Assembly: GCF_036906915.1 (NCBI RefSeq)
Contig: NZ_JBAKHX010000076.1
Span: forward strand, 1-37,969
Reading direction: 5' to 3'
Length of the DNA stretch: 37,969 nucleotides
Origin: Phytohabitans sp036906915
GTDB taxonomy: Bacteria > Actinomycetota > Actinomycetes > Mycobacteriales > Micromonosporaceae
Shown here piece after piece: positions 30,014 through 37,969 of this stretch. The translations under genes and the position numbers were made by a program. Under the pieces are notes generated by a model. It had not been told where the DNA came from. It saw only the letters and a program-made list of their open reading frames with translations, and searched no databases. Every line of letters starts with the position of its first letter. Within the stretch, counting starts at the first letter, position 1.

Positions 30014-31221
30014 CACTTCTCCAAAGCCGCGACGCCTGGAAGGGTCTTGCCCTCCAGGTATTCCAGCGAGGCGCCCCCGCCGGTCGAGATGTGGCCGAAC
30101 GCGGACTCGTCGATGCCGAGCGTGCGCACGGCCGCGGCCGAGTCTCCGCCGCCCACGACCGTGAACCCGTCGATCTTGGCGATCGCCTCGGCGACACCGC
30201 GGGTACCGGCGGCGAACGGCGCGAGCTCGAACACGCCCATCGGACCGTTCCAGAACACCGTCTTGGCGGTGCCGACCGCCTCGGCGAACAGCGCGACGCT
30301 CTCCGGCCCGATGTCGAGCCCGAGCCGGTCAGCGGGGATGCCGTAAGCCGGCACAACGTCGTGATCGGCATCCGCCGCGAAAGCGGTCGCCGCTACCACG
30401 TCGACCGGCAGCACGATCCGGCCAGCGGCGCGGTCGAGCAGTTCGCGGCAGGTGTCGACCATCTCGTCTTCGAGCAGCGACTTGCCGACCTCGTGGCCCT
30501 GAGCCTTGAGGAAGGTGAAGCACATGCCGCCGCCGACGAGAAGCTTGTCGACCTTGGGCAGGAGCGCCTCGATGACCGCGAGCTTGTCGGACACCTTCGA
30601 GCCACCGAGCACCACCACGTACGGGCGATCGGGCTGGCCGGTCAGGCGGGCCAGCACCTGCACCTCGCGCAGCACCAGGCCGCCCGCGAAGTGCGGCAGC
30701 CGCGCCGGCACGTCGTACACGCTGGCGTGCTTGCGGTGGACGGCGCCGAACGCGTCGTCGACGTACGCCTCGCCGAAGGCCGCCAGCTGGTCGGCGAACG
30801 CGCCGCGCTCGGACTCGTCCTTGCTGGTCTCGCCGGCGTTGAAGCGCAGGTTTTCGAGCAGGGCGACCTCGCCGCCGCCGAGGCCGCCGACCACCGACTG
30901 GGCGGACGGGCCGACGGTGTCGGCCGCGAACGCGACCGGCGTGCCCAGCAGCTCATCGAGGCGGGCCGCGACCGGCGCGAGGGTGTACTTGGGGTCGGGC
31001 GCGCCCTTCGGACGGCCCAGGTGGGACATGACGATCACCGCGGCGCCGGCGTCGCGGAGCGCGACCAGCGTCGGGAGCACCGCGCGGATGCGCCCGTCGT
31101 CGGCGATCCTAATCTGGCCCAGCGTCGAGGAGTCGAGGGGGACGTTCAGGTCGGCGCGCACGAGCACGCGCCGACCCTGCACACCCTCGGCGAGGAGATC
31201 GTCGAGAGTCTTGATCGTCAC
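30013..31221 (-). CDS. pgk: Phosphoglycerate kinase
   Basis: 402 residues, normal length. Transfers phosphate from 1,3-bisphosphoglycerate to ADP. N-terminal VLVRADLNVPLD and MSHLGRPKG substrate-binding motifs, PYVVVLGGSKVSDKLAVIEA in the centre, and C-terminal KTVFWNGPMGVFELAPFAAG and FTVVGGGDSAAAVRTLGI nucleotide-binding segments. GTG 31221 overlaps the gap stop by GTGA; no strong ribosome-binding site, so it depends on coupling. Confidence 0.97.
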
Positions 31222-32222
31222 AGCGAGGAACCCACCAGCTTGACCAGGTCGACGAGGCGGTTCGAGTAGCCCCACTCGTTGTCGTACCAGCCGACGACCT
31301 TGACCTGGTCGCCGATCACCTTGGTGAGGCCGGCGTCGAAGATGCAGGAGGCCGGGTCGGTGACGATGTCGGTCGAGACGATCTCGTCCTCGGTGTACGA
31401 GAGGAAGCCCTTGAGCGGGCCCTCAGCGGCCGCCTTCACCGCGGCGTTGACCTCTTCGACCGTGACCTCGCGGGCCAGCGTCACGGTGAGGTCGGTCGCC
31501 GAGCCGGTCGGGATCGGCACGCGCAGTGCGTAGCCGTCGAGCTTGCCCTTGAGCTCCGGAAGCACCAGGCTGATCGCCTTCGCGGCACCGGTGGAGGTCG
31601 GCACCACGTTGAGCGCGGCGGCGCGGGCCCGGCGCAGGTCCTTGTGCGGGCCGTCCTGGAGGTTCTGGTCCTGCGTGTAGGCGTGGATCGTGGTCATCAG
31701 ACCGCGCTCGATGGTGAACGAGTCGTGCAGCACCTTGGCCATCGGGGCGAGGCAGTTGGTGGTGCAGGACGCGTTCGAGATGATCGAGTGCTTCGCCGGG
31801 TCGTACGACTCGTGGTTGACACCCATGACGACCGTCACGTCTTCGTTCTTCGCCGGGGCGGAGATGATGACCTTCTTGGCGCCCGCGTCGATGTGCGCCT
31901 TGGCCTTGGTGGCGTCGGTGAAGAAGCCGGTCGACTCGATGACGACGTCGGCGCCCAGATCGGCCCAGGGCAGCTTGCCCGGGTCGCGCTCGGCGAGCGC
32001 CTTGAACGTCTTGCCGTTGACGGTGATCTCGTCGCCGGTGGCCTTGACCTCGTACGGCAGGCGGCCCAGGATGCTGTCGTACTTGAGCAGGTGGGCGAGC
32101 GTCGCGTTGTCGGTCAGATCGTTCGCGCCGACGAGCTCGATGTCGGCGCCGGAGGCGAGCACCGCCCGGAAGAAGTTACGGCCAATACGGCCGAAGCCGT
32201 TGATGCCAACCCGGATGGTCAC
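31218..32222 (-). CDS. gap: Glyceraldehyde-3-phosphate dehydrogenase
   Basis: 334 residues. Oxidative phosphorylation of glyceraldehyde 3-P. Rossmann start RVGINGFGRIGRNFFRAVL; catalytic C153 in ISNASCTTNCLAP; H in TTIHAYTQDQ; WYDNEWGYSNR near the end. D35 in GANDLTD, the NAD-preferring residue, favours the glycolytic NAD form. GTG 32222 has GAGGAGA 8 nt upstream. First gene of gap-pgk-tpiA-secG. Confidence 0.97.
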   Translation of the reverse strand: MTIRVGINGFGRIGRNFFRAVLASGADIELVGANDLTDNATLAHLLKYDSILGRLPYEVKATGDEITVNGKTFKALAERDPGKLPWADLGADVVIESTGFFTDATKAKAHIDAGAKKVIISAPAKNEDVTVVMGVNHESYDPAKHSIISNASCTTNCLAPMAKVLHDSFTIERGLMTTIHAYTQDQNLQDGPHKDLRRARAAALNVVPTSTGAAKAISLVLPELKGKLDGYALRVPIPTGSATDLTVTLAREVTVEEVNAAVKAAAEGPLKGFLSYTEDEIVSTDIVTDPASCIFDAGLTKVIGDQVKVVGWYDNEWGYSNRLVDLVKLVGSSL

Positions 32223-32306
32223 AGGTCCATCTCCTCGTGTTCTGGTCCGCCGGGCGGAAGCCATAACCGGCGGAGAGTGTTTCGGCCCCGTCGCCGTTGC
32301 ACCTCG

Positions 32307-32312
32307 ACCCTA
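32307..32312 (-). promoter_or_regulatory. Possible gap operon -10 box
   Basis: TAGGGT on the minus strand within GATAGGGTC, about 84 nt upstream of the gap GTG. It matches TANNNT and the same nonamer upstream of tkt. No -35 box recognised. The rest of the 128-nt gap to whiA shows no gene. Confidence 0.35.
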
Positions 32313-32350
32313 TCCGAGTTGCGGTGCTCACTTGGGCCCGGGGTGCCCGG

Positions 32351-33331
32351 TCAGCCGACCAGCATCTCAGGTGTGACGGCCGCCTCAGTGTCCGGAATGC
32401 CCAGGTCACGGGCGCGCTTGTCGGCCAGGGCGAGCAGCCGGCGGATGCGCCCGGCGATGGCGTCCTTGGTCAACGGCGGGTCGGCCAGCGCACCCAACTC
32501 TTCCAGTGACGCCTGACGATGCTCCAGTCGCAGCCGCCCCGCCGAGGTCAGGTGGTTGGGCGCGTCGTCGGCCAGGATGTCGAGCGCCCGCGTGACCCGA
32601 GCCGCGGCGGCCACCGCCGCCCGGGCGGAACGCCGCAGGTTGGCGTCGTCGAAGTTGGCCAGCCGGTTGGCCGTGGCGCGCACCTCACGGCGTACCCGGC
32701 GCTCCTCCCACGCGAGCACGCTGGAGTGTGCTCCTATGCGGGTGAGCAGCGCGGCGATCGCGTCTCCGTCCTTGACCACCACCCGGTCGACGCCGCGCAC
32801 CTCGCGCTGCTTGGCCGTGACGCTCATCCGCCGCGCGGCCCCGACCAGCGCCAGCGCGGACTCCGGCCCCGGGCTGGTGATCTCCAGCGCGCAGGAGCGG
32901 CCCGGCTCGGTCAGCGAGCCGTGCGCCATGAACGCGCCCCGCCAGGCGGCCACCGCGCAGCAAACCCCGGCCGACACCACGTGCGACGGGAGCCCGCGCA
33001 CCGGCCGGCCACGCACGTCGAGCAGGCCGGTCTGGCGGGCCAGCGCCTCGCCGTCCTTGACGATCCGGACGATCCAGTGGCTGCCCTTGCGCAGACCACC
33101 GGACGCCAGCACGTGAATCTCGCTCGAATACCCGTACACCTCGGCGACCTCGCGCCGCAGGCGGCGCGCGACGTTGCCGGTGTCGAGCTCGGCTTCCACG
33201 ACGACTCTCCCGGAGACGATGTGCAACCCGCCAGCGAAGCGCAACAGCGCGGCCATCTCCGCCCGACGGCAGCATGGCTTGGGTACGTCGACCCGGCTCA
33301 GCTCGTCTTTGACCGCCGCGGTCATCGCCAT
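32351..33331 (-). CDS. whiA: WhiA sporulation/cell-division regulator
   Basis: 326 residues. WhiA joins a LAGLIDADG homing-endonuclease-like N-terminal domain, without nuclease activity, to a C-terminal helix-turn-helix. In Streptomyces it acts with WhiB in sporulation septation. Visible: MTAAVKDELSRVDVPKPCCR at the start, AEMAALLRFAGGLHI, GAFMAHGSLTEPGRSCALEI, ANRLANFDDANLRRSARAA, and the HTH RLEHRQASLEELGALADPPL followed by KDAIAGRIRRLLALA. ATG 33331 has AGGAG about 11 nt upstream; ATG 33325 is an alternative. Follows yvcK and rapZ in the standard order. Confidence 0.96.
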   Translation of the reverse strand: MAMTAAVKDELSRVDVPKPCCRRAEMAALLRFAGGLHIVSGRVVVEAELDTGNVARRLRREVAEVYGYSSEIHVLASGGLRKGSHWIVRIVKDGEALARQTGLLDVRGRPVRGLPSHVVSAGVCCAVAAWRGAFMAHGSLTEPGRSCALEITSPGPESALALVGAARRMSVTAKQREVRGVDRVVVKDGDAIAALLTRIGAHSSVLAWEERRVRREVRATANRLANFDDANLRRSARAAVAAAARVTRALDILADDAPNHLTSAGRLRLEHRQASLEELGALADPPLTKDAIAGRIRRLLALADKRARDLGIPDTEAAVTPEMLVG

Positions 33332-33374
33332 TTCGGTGTCATCTCCTGGACATCGACGAATGCTTCAGTTGGGT

Positions 33375-34373
33375 TTAACGACCGGGGCCCAATACCGGCA
33401 CCAACGCGGCGCCGAGAGCGCCTGGATCATGCCGGGCGGTGCCGTCCGGTGCTGCCACAGGCGCCACCGCGAGTTGCGCACCCAGAGATTCTGCCGCATG
33501 CCGCACGGGTTCGGGGTCGCCTACCGCTTTCCCGTCGGCGAGAACCGTGTCGACTTTCAGTGCGGGCAGGTACCACCGGAGGGCCGCCAGGTGGTCGGCG
33601 AGCGACAGTCCGAGGGTCTCGCTCTCCTCCGCCAGGTTGAGGGTGACCAACCGGCGGGCCGGGCTAGCGACGATCGCCGCGGCCAGCTCGGGCACGAGCA
33701 GGTGCGGGATCACGCTCGTGTACCAGCTTCCCGGCCCGAAGATCAGCCAGTCGGCCTCCGCGATGGCCGCGACCGCCTGCGGACAGGCGGGCGCGTCGGC
33801 CGGCGTGATCCGCACCGACTCGACCTGGCCGGGCGTCACGGCGATGTTGTGCTGGCCGCGCACGATGACCACCTCGTCGGGGCGTGTCAGGTCGGCACCG
33901 CGGACGTCGGCCTCGATGCCCAACGGCTGGCACGACATCGGCAGCACCCGACCCACCGCCCGGACCATGCCGGCGGCGTGCGCGAGCGCCTCGACCGGGT
34001 CGCCGAGCAGCTCCATCAGGCCGAGCAGCACCAGGTTGCCCACGGTATGTCCGGTGAGCGGGCCGGGCGGCTCGAAGCGGTGCTGGAAGAGGTCGGCGGT
34101 CAGCTTGCGGTCGTCGTCGGCGAGGGCCGCGAGGGCCTGGCGCAGGTCGCCCGGCGGCAGGCCGCCGCGCTCCGCGCGCAGGCGGCCACTCGATCCACCG
34201 TCGTCGCCGACGGTGACGACGGCGGTGATGTCCGGGTCGAGATCGGGGCTCGTGCGGCGCAGCGCCCGCAGGGACGCGCCGAGCCCGTGTCCGCCTCCAA
34301 AAGCGACAACCTTGGTACGCCGTCCGGCGCCCCCGGACGCCGTTGGTGCTCCCCCGATGGCGTCCCCGCTCAT
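33375..34373 (-). CDS. yvcK: YvcK/CofD-like gluconeogenesis factor
   Basis: 332 residues. Rossmann-like YvcK family; in Bacillus it is needed on gluconeogenic carbon sources and for envelope integrity, and binds UDP-sugars. Motifs: VVAFGGGHGLGASLRALR, TAVVTVGDDGGSSGRLR, GHTVGNLVLLGLMELLGD, and ADWLIFGPGSWYTSVIPHLL. It lacks the extra CofD features used in F420 synthesis, so yvcK is the safer name. ATG 34373 overlaps the rapZ stop by ATGA. Confidence 0.93.
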   Translation of the reverse strand: MSGDAIGGAPTASGGAGRRTKVVAFGGGHGLGASLRALRRTSPDLDPDITAVVTVGDDGGSSGRLRAERGGLPPGDLRQALAALADDDRKLTADLFQHRFEPPGPLTGHTVGNLVLLGLMELLGDPVEALAHAAGMVRAVGRVLPMSCQPLGIEADVRGADLTRPDEVVIVRGQHNIAVTPGQVESVRITPADAPACPQAVAAIAEADWLIFGPGSWYTSVIPHLLVPELAAAIVASPARRLVTLNLAEESETLGLSLADHLAALRWYLPALKVDTVLADGKAVGDPEPVRHAAESLGAQLAVAPVAAPDGTARHDPGALGAALVPVLGPGR

Positions 34374-35260
34374 TCGCGCCCCAGGTCGCGGTGCTGGGCG
34401 TTGGCGGACAGGCGGGCGTGGCGCAACCGCGCGGCCAGCTCCTCCGCGATCGCCACGCTGCGGTGCTTTCCGCCGGTGCACCCGACCGCCACGGTCAGGT
34501 ATCGCTTACCCTCCCGCTCGAACCCGGGCGCCGTCGCGTTGATCAGCCGGGCGTACGTCTCCACGAACGTGACCGCGCCATGCTGACCCAGCACGTACTG
34601 GCTCACGTCTTCCTCGCGCCCGGTGTGCTCGCGCAACTCCGGCACCCAGTACGGGTTGGGCAGGAACCGGGCGTCCAGCACGAAGTCGGCGTCGGGCGGC
34701 AGGCCGTACTTGAACCCGAAGGACAGCACGGTGACCCGCAGCCGGCGCGCATCTTCCCCGCCGAACATCTCCTCAACGCGCCGCCGCAGCTGGTTGACGT
34801 TGAGGTGGCTGGTGTCGACGATCACATCGGCCTGATCGCGGGCCTCCTCCAGCAGCTTGCGCTCGGCGGCGATGCCGTCGGCGAGCCGCCCGTCACCCTG
34901 GAGCGGATGCGACCGCCGCACGCTCTCGAACCGCCGGATCAGCACCTCGTCGTCGGCGTCGACGAACACCACCCGCGGCTGGAACCCGCGCTCCTTCAGC
35001 GCCCGGATCGCGCCGGCCAGGTCGGTGGAGAACGCCCGGCTGCGCACGTCGAGCACCATCGCGGTGCGCTGGGCGGCACCACCGGCCATCTGCGCGAGCT
35101 CGGCCATGTCGAGCATCAGCGCCTGGGGCAGGTTGTCGACCACGTAGAAACCGACGTTTTCCAAAGCCCGCGCCACCGTGCTGCGGCCGCCCCCGGACAC
35201 ACCGGTGACCACCACCAGCTCGGTTTCCTGATCGTCCCGCCGGGCGTCGTCGTGCACCAC
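34370..35260 (-). CDS. rapZ: RapZ-family nucleotide-binding protein
   Basis: 296 residues. The N-terminal P-loop is GVSGGGRST, with Arg where most have Lys, a variant I recall as usual in actinobacteria. GFYVVDNLPQALM follows. The C-terminal domain has LRVTVLSFGFKYGLPPDADF, DARFLPNPYWVPELR and TVAVGCTGGKHRSVAIAEEL, the RapZ signature block. In E. coli RapZ is an RNA adaptor controlling glmS; in actinobacteria the role is unproven. GTG 35260 or the adjacent GTG 35257 may be used. Seven nt after the uvrC stop. Confidence 0.94.
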   Translation of the reverse strand: MVHDDARRDDQETELVVVTGVSGGGRSTVARALENVGFYVVDNLPQALMLDMAELAQMAGGAAQRTAMVLDVRSRAFSTDLAGAIRALKERGFQPRVVFVDADDEVLIRRFESVRRSHPLQGDGRLADGIAAERKLLEEARDQADVIVDTSHLNVNQLRRRVEEMFGGEDARRLRVTVLSFGFKYGLPPDADFVLDARFLPNPYWVPELREHTGREEDVSQYVLGQHGAVTFVETYARLINATAPGFEREGKRYLTVAVGCTGGKHRSVAIAEELAARLRHARLSANAQHRDLGRE

Positions 35261-35266
35261 TAGATC

Positions 35267-37237
35267 CTAGGGTGTGCCTTCGCCGGGCGCGTTCAACGCC
35301 GCCACGATCGCCTCGGCGGTTCGCCGCCCGATACCCGGCACCTCGGTGATCTCCTCCGGGGTGGCGTCAGCGAGCCGCTTCAGCGAACCGAAGTGCCGCA
35401 ACAGCGCCTTGCGCCGCACCTCGCCCAGCCCCGGCACGCCGTCGAGGCTGGATGCGGTCATCCGCTTCGACCGCCGCTGCCGGTGGAAGGTGATCGCGAA
35501 CCTGTGCGCCTCGTCACGCAGCCGCTGCAACAGATACAGCCCTTCCGAGGCGCGCGGCAGGATCACCGGGAAGTCGTCACCCGGCAGCCACACCTCTTCC
35601 AACCGCTTCGCGAGGCCGCAGAGCGCGACGTCGACGATCCCCAGGTCTGCGAGCACGGCGGCCGCCGCGTTGACCTGTGGCTGCCCGCCGTCGACCACGA
35701 CGAGCTGCGGCGGGTAGGCGAACTTGCGCGGCTTGCCGGTCGTGGGATCGATGCCGGGACGGTCCTCCGCGACGGGCGGCGCCCCGTCGACGGCGTCCTC
35801 GCCGCCGAGGGGCTCTTCGGCATCAAGCTCCCCGATCTCGGCCCGCGCCTCCAGATACCGGGCGAACCGCCGCCGCAGCACCTCGGACAGCGCCGACAGG
35901 TCGTCGGTGGCCCCGCGCACGGCGAACCGCCGATACTCACTCTTGCGCGCCAGCCCGTCTTCGAACACGACCATGCTCGCCACCACGTCGGTGCCCTGGA
36001 TCTGAGACACGTCGTAGCACTCGATGCGCAGCGGCGCCGTCGACATCCCGAGCGCCTCGGCGATCTCCTCGATGGCCTTGCTGCGCGTCGTCAGGTCACC
36101 CGACCGGCGCAGCTTGTGCCGCGTCAGCACCTCGGCCGCGTTACGCGCCACGGTCTCCAGCAACGCCTTCTTGTCGCCGCGCTGCGGCACCCGCAGGCTC
36201 ACCCGGCTGCCCCGGTGCTGCGTCAGCCACTCGGCGAGCGCGTCGGCGTCGGCGGGCAGGGCCGGCACCAGCATCTCGCGCGGCACGTCACTCTCGCCGT
36301 GCTCCCCGCCGTACACCTGGCTGCAGAAGTGGTGCACCAGATCGCCCGTCGACAGGTCTTCGACCTTCTCCACGACCCAGCCCCGCTGGCCGCGCACCCG
36401 CCCACCGCGCACATGGAACACCTGCACCGCGGCCTCGAGCGGATCCTCAGCGAACGCCACCACGTCCGCGTCGGTGCCGTCGCCCAGCACCACGGTCTGC
36501 TTCTCCATCGCCCGGCGCAACGCCACCAGGTCATCGCGCAACCGAGCCGCCCGCTCGAACTCCAACTCCTCCGACGCGGCCAGCATCTCCCGCTCCAGCC
36601 GCTTCACCATCGCGTCGGTGCGGCCGCCCATGAAGTCACAGAAGTCGTCGACGATGTCGCGGTGCTCCTCGGCGCTCACCCGCCCCACGCAGGGCGCCGA
36701 ACACTTGCCGATGTCGCCCAGCAGGCATGGCCGGCCAATCTGGCCGGCCCGCTTGAAGACCCCGGAAGAACAGGTCCGCGCCGGAAAGACCCGCAGGAGA
36801 AGGTCGAGCGTCTCGCGGATCGCCCAGGCATGAGAATACGGCCCGAAGTAGCGCACGCCCTTGCGCTTGGCGCCGCGCATCACCTGAAACCTCGGGTACT
36901 CCTCGTCGAGCGTGACGGCGAGAAACGGATAGGACTTGTCGTCGCGGTACTTCACGTTGAACCGCGGGTCATACTCCTTGATCCACGAGTATTCGAGCTG
37001 GAGCGCCTCGACCTCGCTGCCCACGGTGACCCAGTCGACCGCCGCCGCCGTGGTGACCATCTGCTGGGTGCGCTGGTGCAGGTGCCACAGATCGCCGAAG
37101 TATGAATTCAGCCGGCTGCGCAGGCTCTTGGCCTTGCCGACATAGATCACCCGGCCACCGGGATCGCGGAAGCGGTAGACCCCGGGAGCGTCCGGAATGG
37201 TGCCCGGCGCGGGTCGGTAGGTAGCGGGGTCAGCCAC
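35267..37237 (-). CDS. uvrC: UvrC excinuclease subunit
   Basis: 656 residues. Makes both incisions in nucleotide excision repair with UvrAB. N-terminal GIY-YIG nuclease (GVYRFRDPGGRVIYVGKAKS), UVR domain near EELEFERAARLRDDLVALRR, a Cys cluster CLLGDIGKCSAPCVG, the RNase H-like C-terminal nuclease (LRIECYDVSQIQGTDVVASM, QLVVVDGGQPQVNAA) and a C-terminal tandem HhH (SLDGVPGLGEVRRKALLRHF, VPGIGRRTAEAIVAAL). An acidic insertion (about 470-500) before QLVVVDGG is common in actinobacteria. GTG 37237 has no ribosome-binding site but a -10 box 6 nt upstream. Confidence 0.96.
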   Translation of the reverse strand: MADPATYRPAPGTIPDAPGVYRFRDPGGRVIYVGKAKSLRSRLNSYFGDLWHLHQRTQQMVTTAAAVDWVTVGSEVEALQLEYSWIKEYDPRFNVKYRDDKSYPFLAVTLDEEYPRFQVMRGAKRKGVRYFGPYSHAWAIRETLDLLLRVFPARTCSSGVFKRAGQIGRPCLLGDIGKCSAPCVGRVSAEEHRDIVDDFCDFMGGRTDAMVKRLEREMLAASEELEFERAARLRDDLVALRRAMEKQTVVLGDGTDADVVAFAEDPLEAAVQVFHVRGGRVRGQRGWVVEKVEDLSTGDLVHHFCSQVYGGEHGESDVPREMLVPALPADADALAEWLTQHRGSRVSLRVPQRGDKKALLETVARNAAEVLTRHKLRRSGDLTTRSKAIEEIAEALGMSTAPLRIECYDVSQIQGTDVVASMVVFEDGLARKSEYRRFAVRGATDDLSALSEVLRRRFARYLEARAEIGELDAEEPLGGEDAVDGAPPVAEDRPGIDPTTGKPRKFAYPPQLVVVDGGQPQVNAAAAVLADLGIVDVALCGLAKRLEEVWLPGDDFPVILPRASEGLYLLQRLRDEAHRFAITFHRQRRSKRMTASSLDGVPGLGEVRRKALLRHFGSLKRLADATPEEITEVPGIGRRTAEAIVAALNAPGEGTP

Positions 37238-37243
37238 GCAGCC

Positions 37244-37249
37244 AGCCTA
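37244..37249 (-). promoter_or_regulatory. uvrC -10 box, leaderless
   Basis: TAGGCT on the minus strand (37249-37244), then 6 nt, then GTG 37237. Same arrangement as at ctaA, sufR and the small gene at 19113. It implies that uvrC-rapZ-yvcK(-whiA) has a promoter immediately at uvrC. No -35 motif recognised. Confidence 0.4.
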
Positions 37250-37280
37250 GCCCGGGCCGCTGACACTTCTGGGACCTGTC

Positions 37281-37334
37281 TCGAGGTGGAGGCCGGAGCG
37301 AGGCGAGGCGCAGCCGCCCGATCATCCACCTCGA
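37281..37334 (-). terminator. Inverted repeat between Rieske gene and uvrC
   Basis: TCGAGGTGGA (37281-37290) and TCCACCTCGA (37325-37334) are perfect reverse complements. Pairing continues imperfectly outward (GGGACCTGTC against AACGGGCCC). The 34-nt loop is GC-rich with GGAGCGAGGCGAGGCGCAG. It lies 8 nt past the Rieske stop, so is a probable terminator of that gene, without a T-tract. Confidence 0.55.
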
Positions 37335-37342
37335 AACGGGCC

Positions 37343-37798
37343 CTAGGCGAGCGTGATGTTCTCGCCCTCTACCTTGAGCTCGCGTGCGGTGAGCGGCTTG
37401 GTCGCCGGACCCTTCTTCACGGAGCCGTCCTCAATGGAGAACTTGCTGCCGTGGCAGTTGCAGTTGATCGTCCCGCCCTCGACAGCTGTGACCGGACACC
37501 CTTGGTGCGTACAGGTACTGCTGAACGCCTTGAACGTGCCATCGGTCGGCTGGGTCACCACGACGCTCTGCGCCGCGAAGATCGTGCCGCCCTCGACCGG
37601 GATCTCGCTCGTCTTGGCGAACGCCCCGCCACCGGTACCCTGGGTAGCGGTCGGTGACTGGCTGTCACTACCCGTATCCTCGTCGGGGTCAGTGCCGCAA
37701 GCTGCCAAGACAGCGGTGGCGCCGATCGCACCCGCGCCAGCGAGCAGCACCCGCCGGCTCGTGGCGGCCGGCTCAGTCACCGGCTGTTCCTCGCTCAT
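37343..37798 (-). CDS. Tat-exported Rieske [2Fe-2S] lipoprotein
   Basis: 151 residues. Twin-arginine signal TSRRVLLAGAGAIGAT with R15-R16, ending in lipobox LAAC34, so a folded cluster protein exported by Tat and then lipid-anchored. A Thr/Gly/Asp-rich linker (35-60) precedes the Rieske domain. Cluster ligands: CTHQGC and CNCHGSKF (C-x-H-x-x-C and C-x-C-H boxes); the extra cysteines likely form the Rieske disulfide, as in QcrA-type proteins. Short length and lack of cytochrome b/c1 genes nearby argue against QcrA itself. Electron-transfer partner unknown. ATG 37798 follows GGAAGGGTGAG. Confidence 0.9.
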   Translation of the reverse strand: MSEEQPVTEPAATSRRVLLAGAGAIGATAVLAACGTDPDEDTGSDSQSPTATQGTGGGAFAKTSEIPVEGGTIFAAQSVVVTQPTDGTFKAFSSTCTHQGCPVTAVEGGTINCNCHGSKFSIEDGSVKKGPATKPLTARELKVEGENITLA

Positions 37799-37940
37799 GG
37801 CTCACCCTTCCTGTTGAACGCGACCACGCCAGTAGACACGGAGCGTCACCCAAATCGGTTCACTTTCAACCGTGTCGCCCTTTCCCCCACCGCCACCCCC
37901 CGCCCCGCCGCGGCCGCCCCGCGCGAACCGCCCCACACCG

Positions 37941-37969
37941 CGCGCCCGCCCGCGCCCGCCCGCGCCCGC
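37941..37969. repeat. GC-rich decamer tandem repeat at window end
   Basis: CGCGCCCGCC repeated at 37941, 37951 and 37961 (third copy cut by the window edge). It follows a C-rich stretch from about 37886. Upstream of the Rieske gene; no gene seen in 37799-37969. Confidence 0.7.

Noticed and set aside
37343..37798. Rieske lipoprotein as QcrA of the cytochrome bc complex
   Set aside because: Too short, lipid-anchored with one lipobox instead of several TM helices, and no qcrB/qcrC beside it.

Overview
High-GC actinobacterial chromosome. Nearly every gene shows strong G/C third-position bias, GTG starts are common, neighbouring genes overlap by ATGA, GTGA or TGATG, and whiA, rbpA and an opcA/zwf cluster are present. 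Gene content and order (suf operon, ctaA, ctaB, tkt-tal-pgi-zwf-opcA-pgl, secG-tpiA-pgk-gap, whiA-yvcK-rapZ-uvrC) resemble the conserved core of Streptomyces and Micromonosporaceae. I infer a Micromonosporaceae member; species is not determinable from sequence reading alone.

Layout. 81-707: LysE-type exporter. 1061-7572 (minus): complete SUF iron-sulfur assembly operon, regulator sufR then sufB-sufD-Rieske ferredoxin-sufC-sufS-sufU-sufT, with almost all junctions overlapping. 7661-8587 (plus): heme A synthase ctaA, divergent from sufR. 8693-17226 (minus): an accessory block between ctaA and ctaB. It holds a secreted two-motif beta/gamma-crystallin-like protein, a Cys-rich lipoprotein, a MacB/Ykn-like exporter (membrane-fusion protein with an embedded peptidoglycan-binding domain, ATPase, permease), a 58-residue mini-lipoprotein and a large subtilisin-like protease. 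17227-17835: gene-free stretch with two copies of a composite palindromic element. 17836-19113: ATP-grasp enzyme and a small protein of unknown role. 19324-20295: ctaB. 20539-28457 (plus): pentose-phosphate operon tkt-tal-pgi-like-zwf-opcA-pgl. 28454-32222 (minus): rbpA, then secG and the glycolytic genes gap-pgk-tpiA. 32351-37237 (minus): whiA-yvcK-rapZ-uvrC. 37343-37798 (minus): Tat-exported Rieske lipoprotein.

The core genes link Fe-S cluster supply, heme A for cytochrome oxidase and central carbon flux (NADPH from zwf/opcA/pgl, triose glycolysis). The most unusual items are: (1) a composite DNA element in three copies, each with a 20-bp tail, a 22-bp inverted repeat around a 13-nt loop, and GC-rich tandem repeats always on the same side; (2) the crystallin-like protein/lipoprotein/exporter cassette, which may be an undescribed secreted-effector or envelope system; (3) a Pgi-like protein in the pentose-phosphate operon that has lost the recognisable catalytic motifs; (4) several genes whose start codon lies 6-7 nt after a TANNNT -10 box, suggesting leaderless mRNAs.
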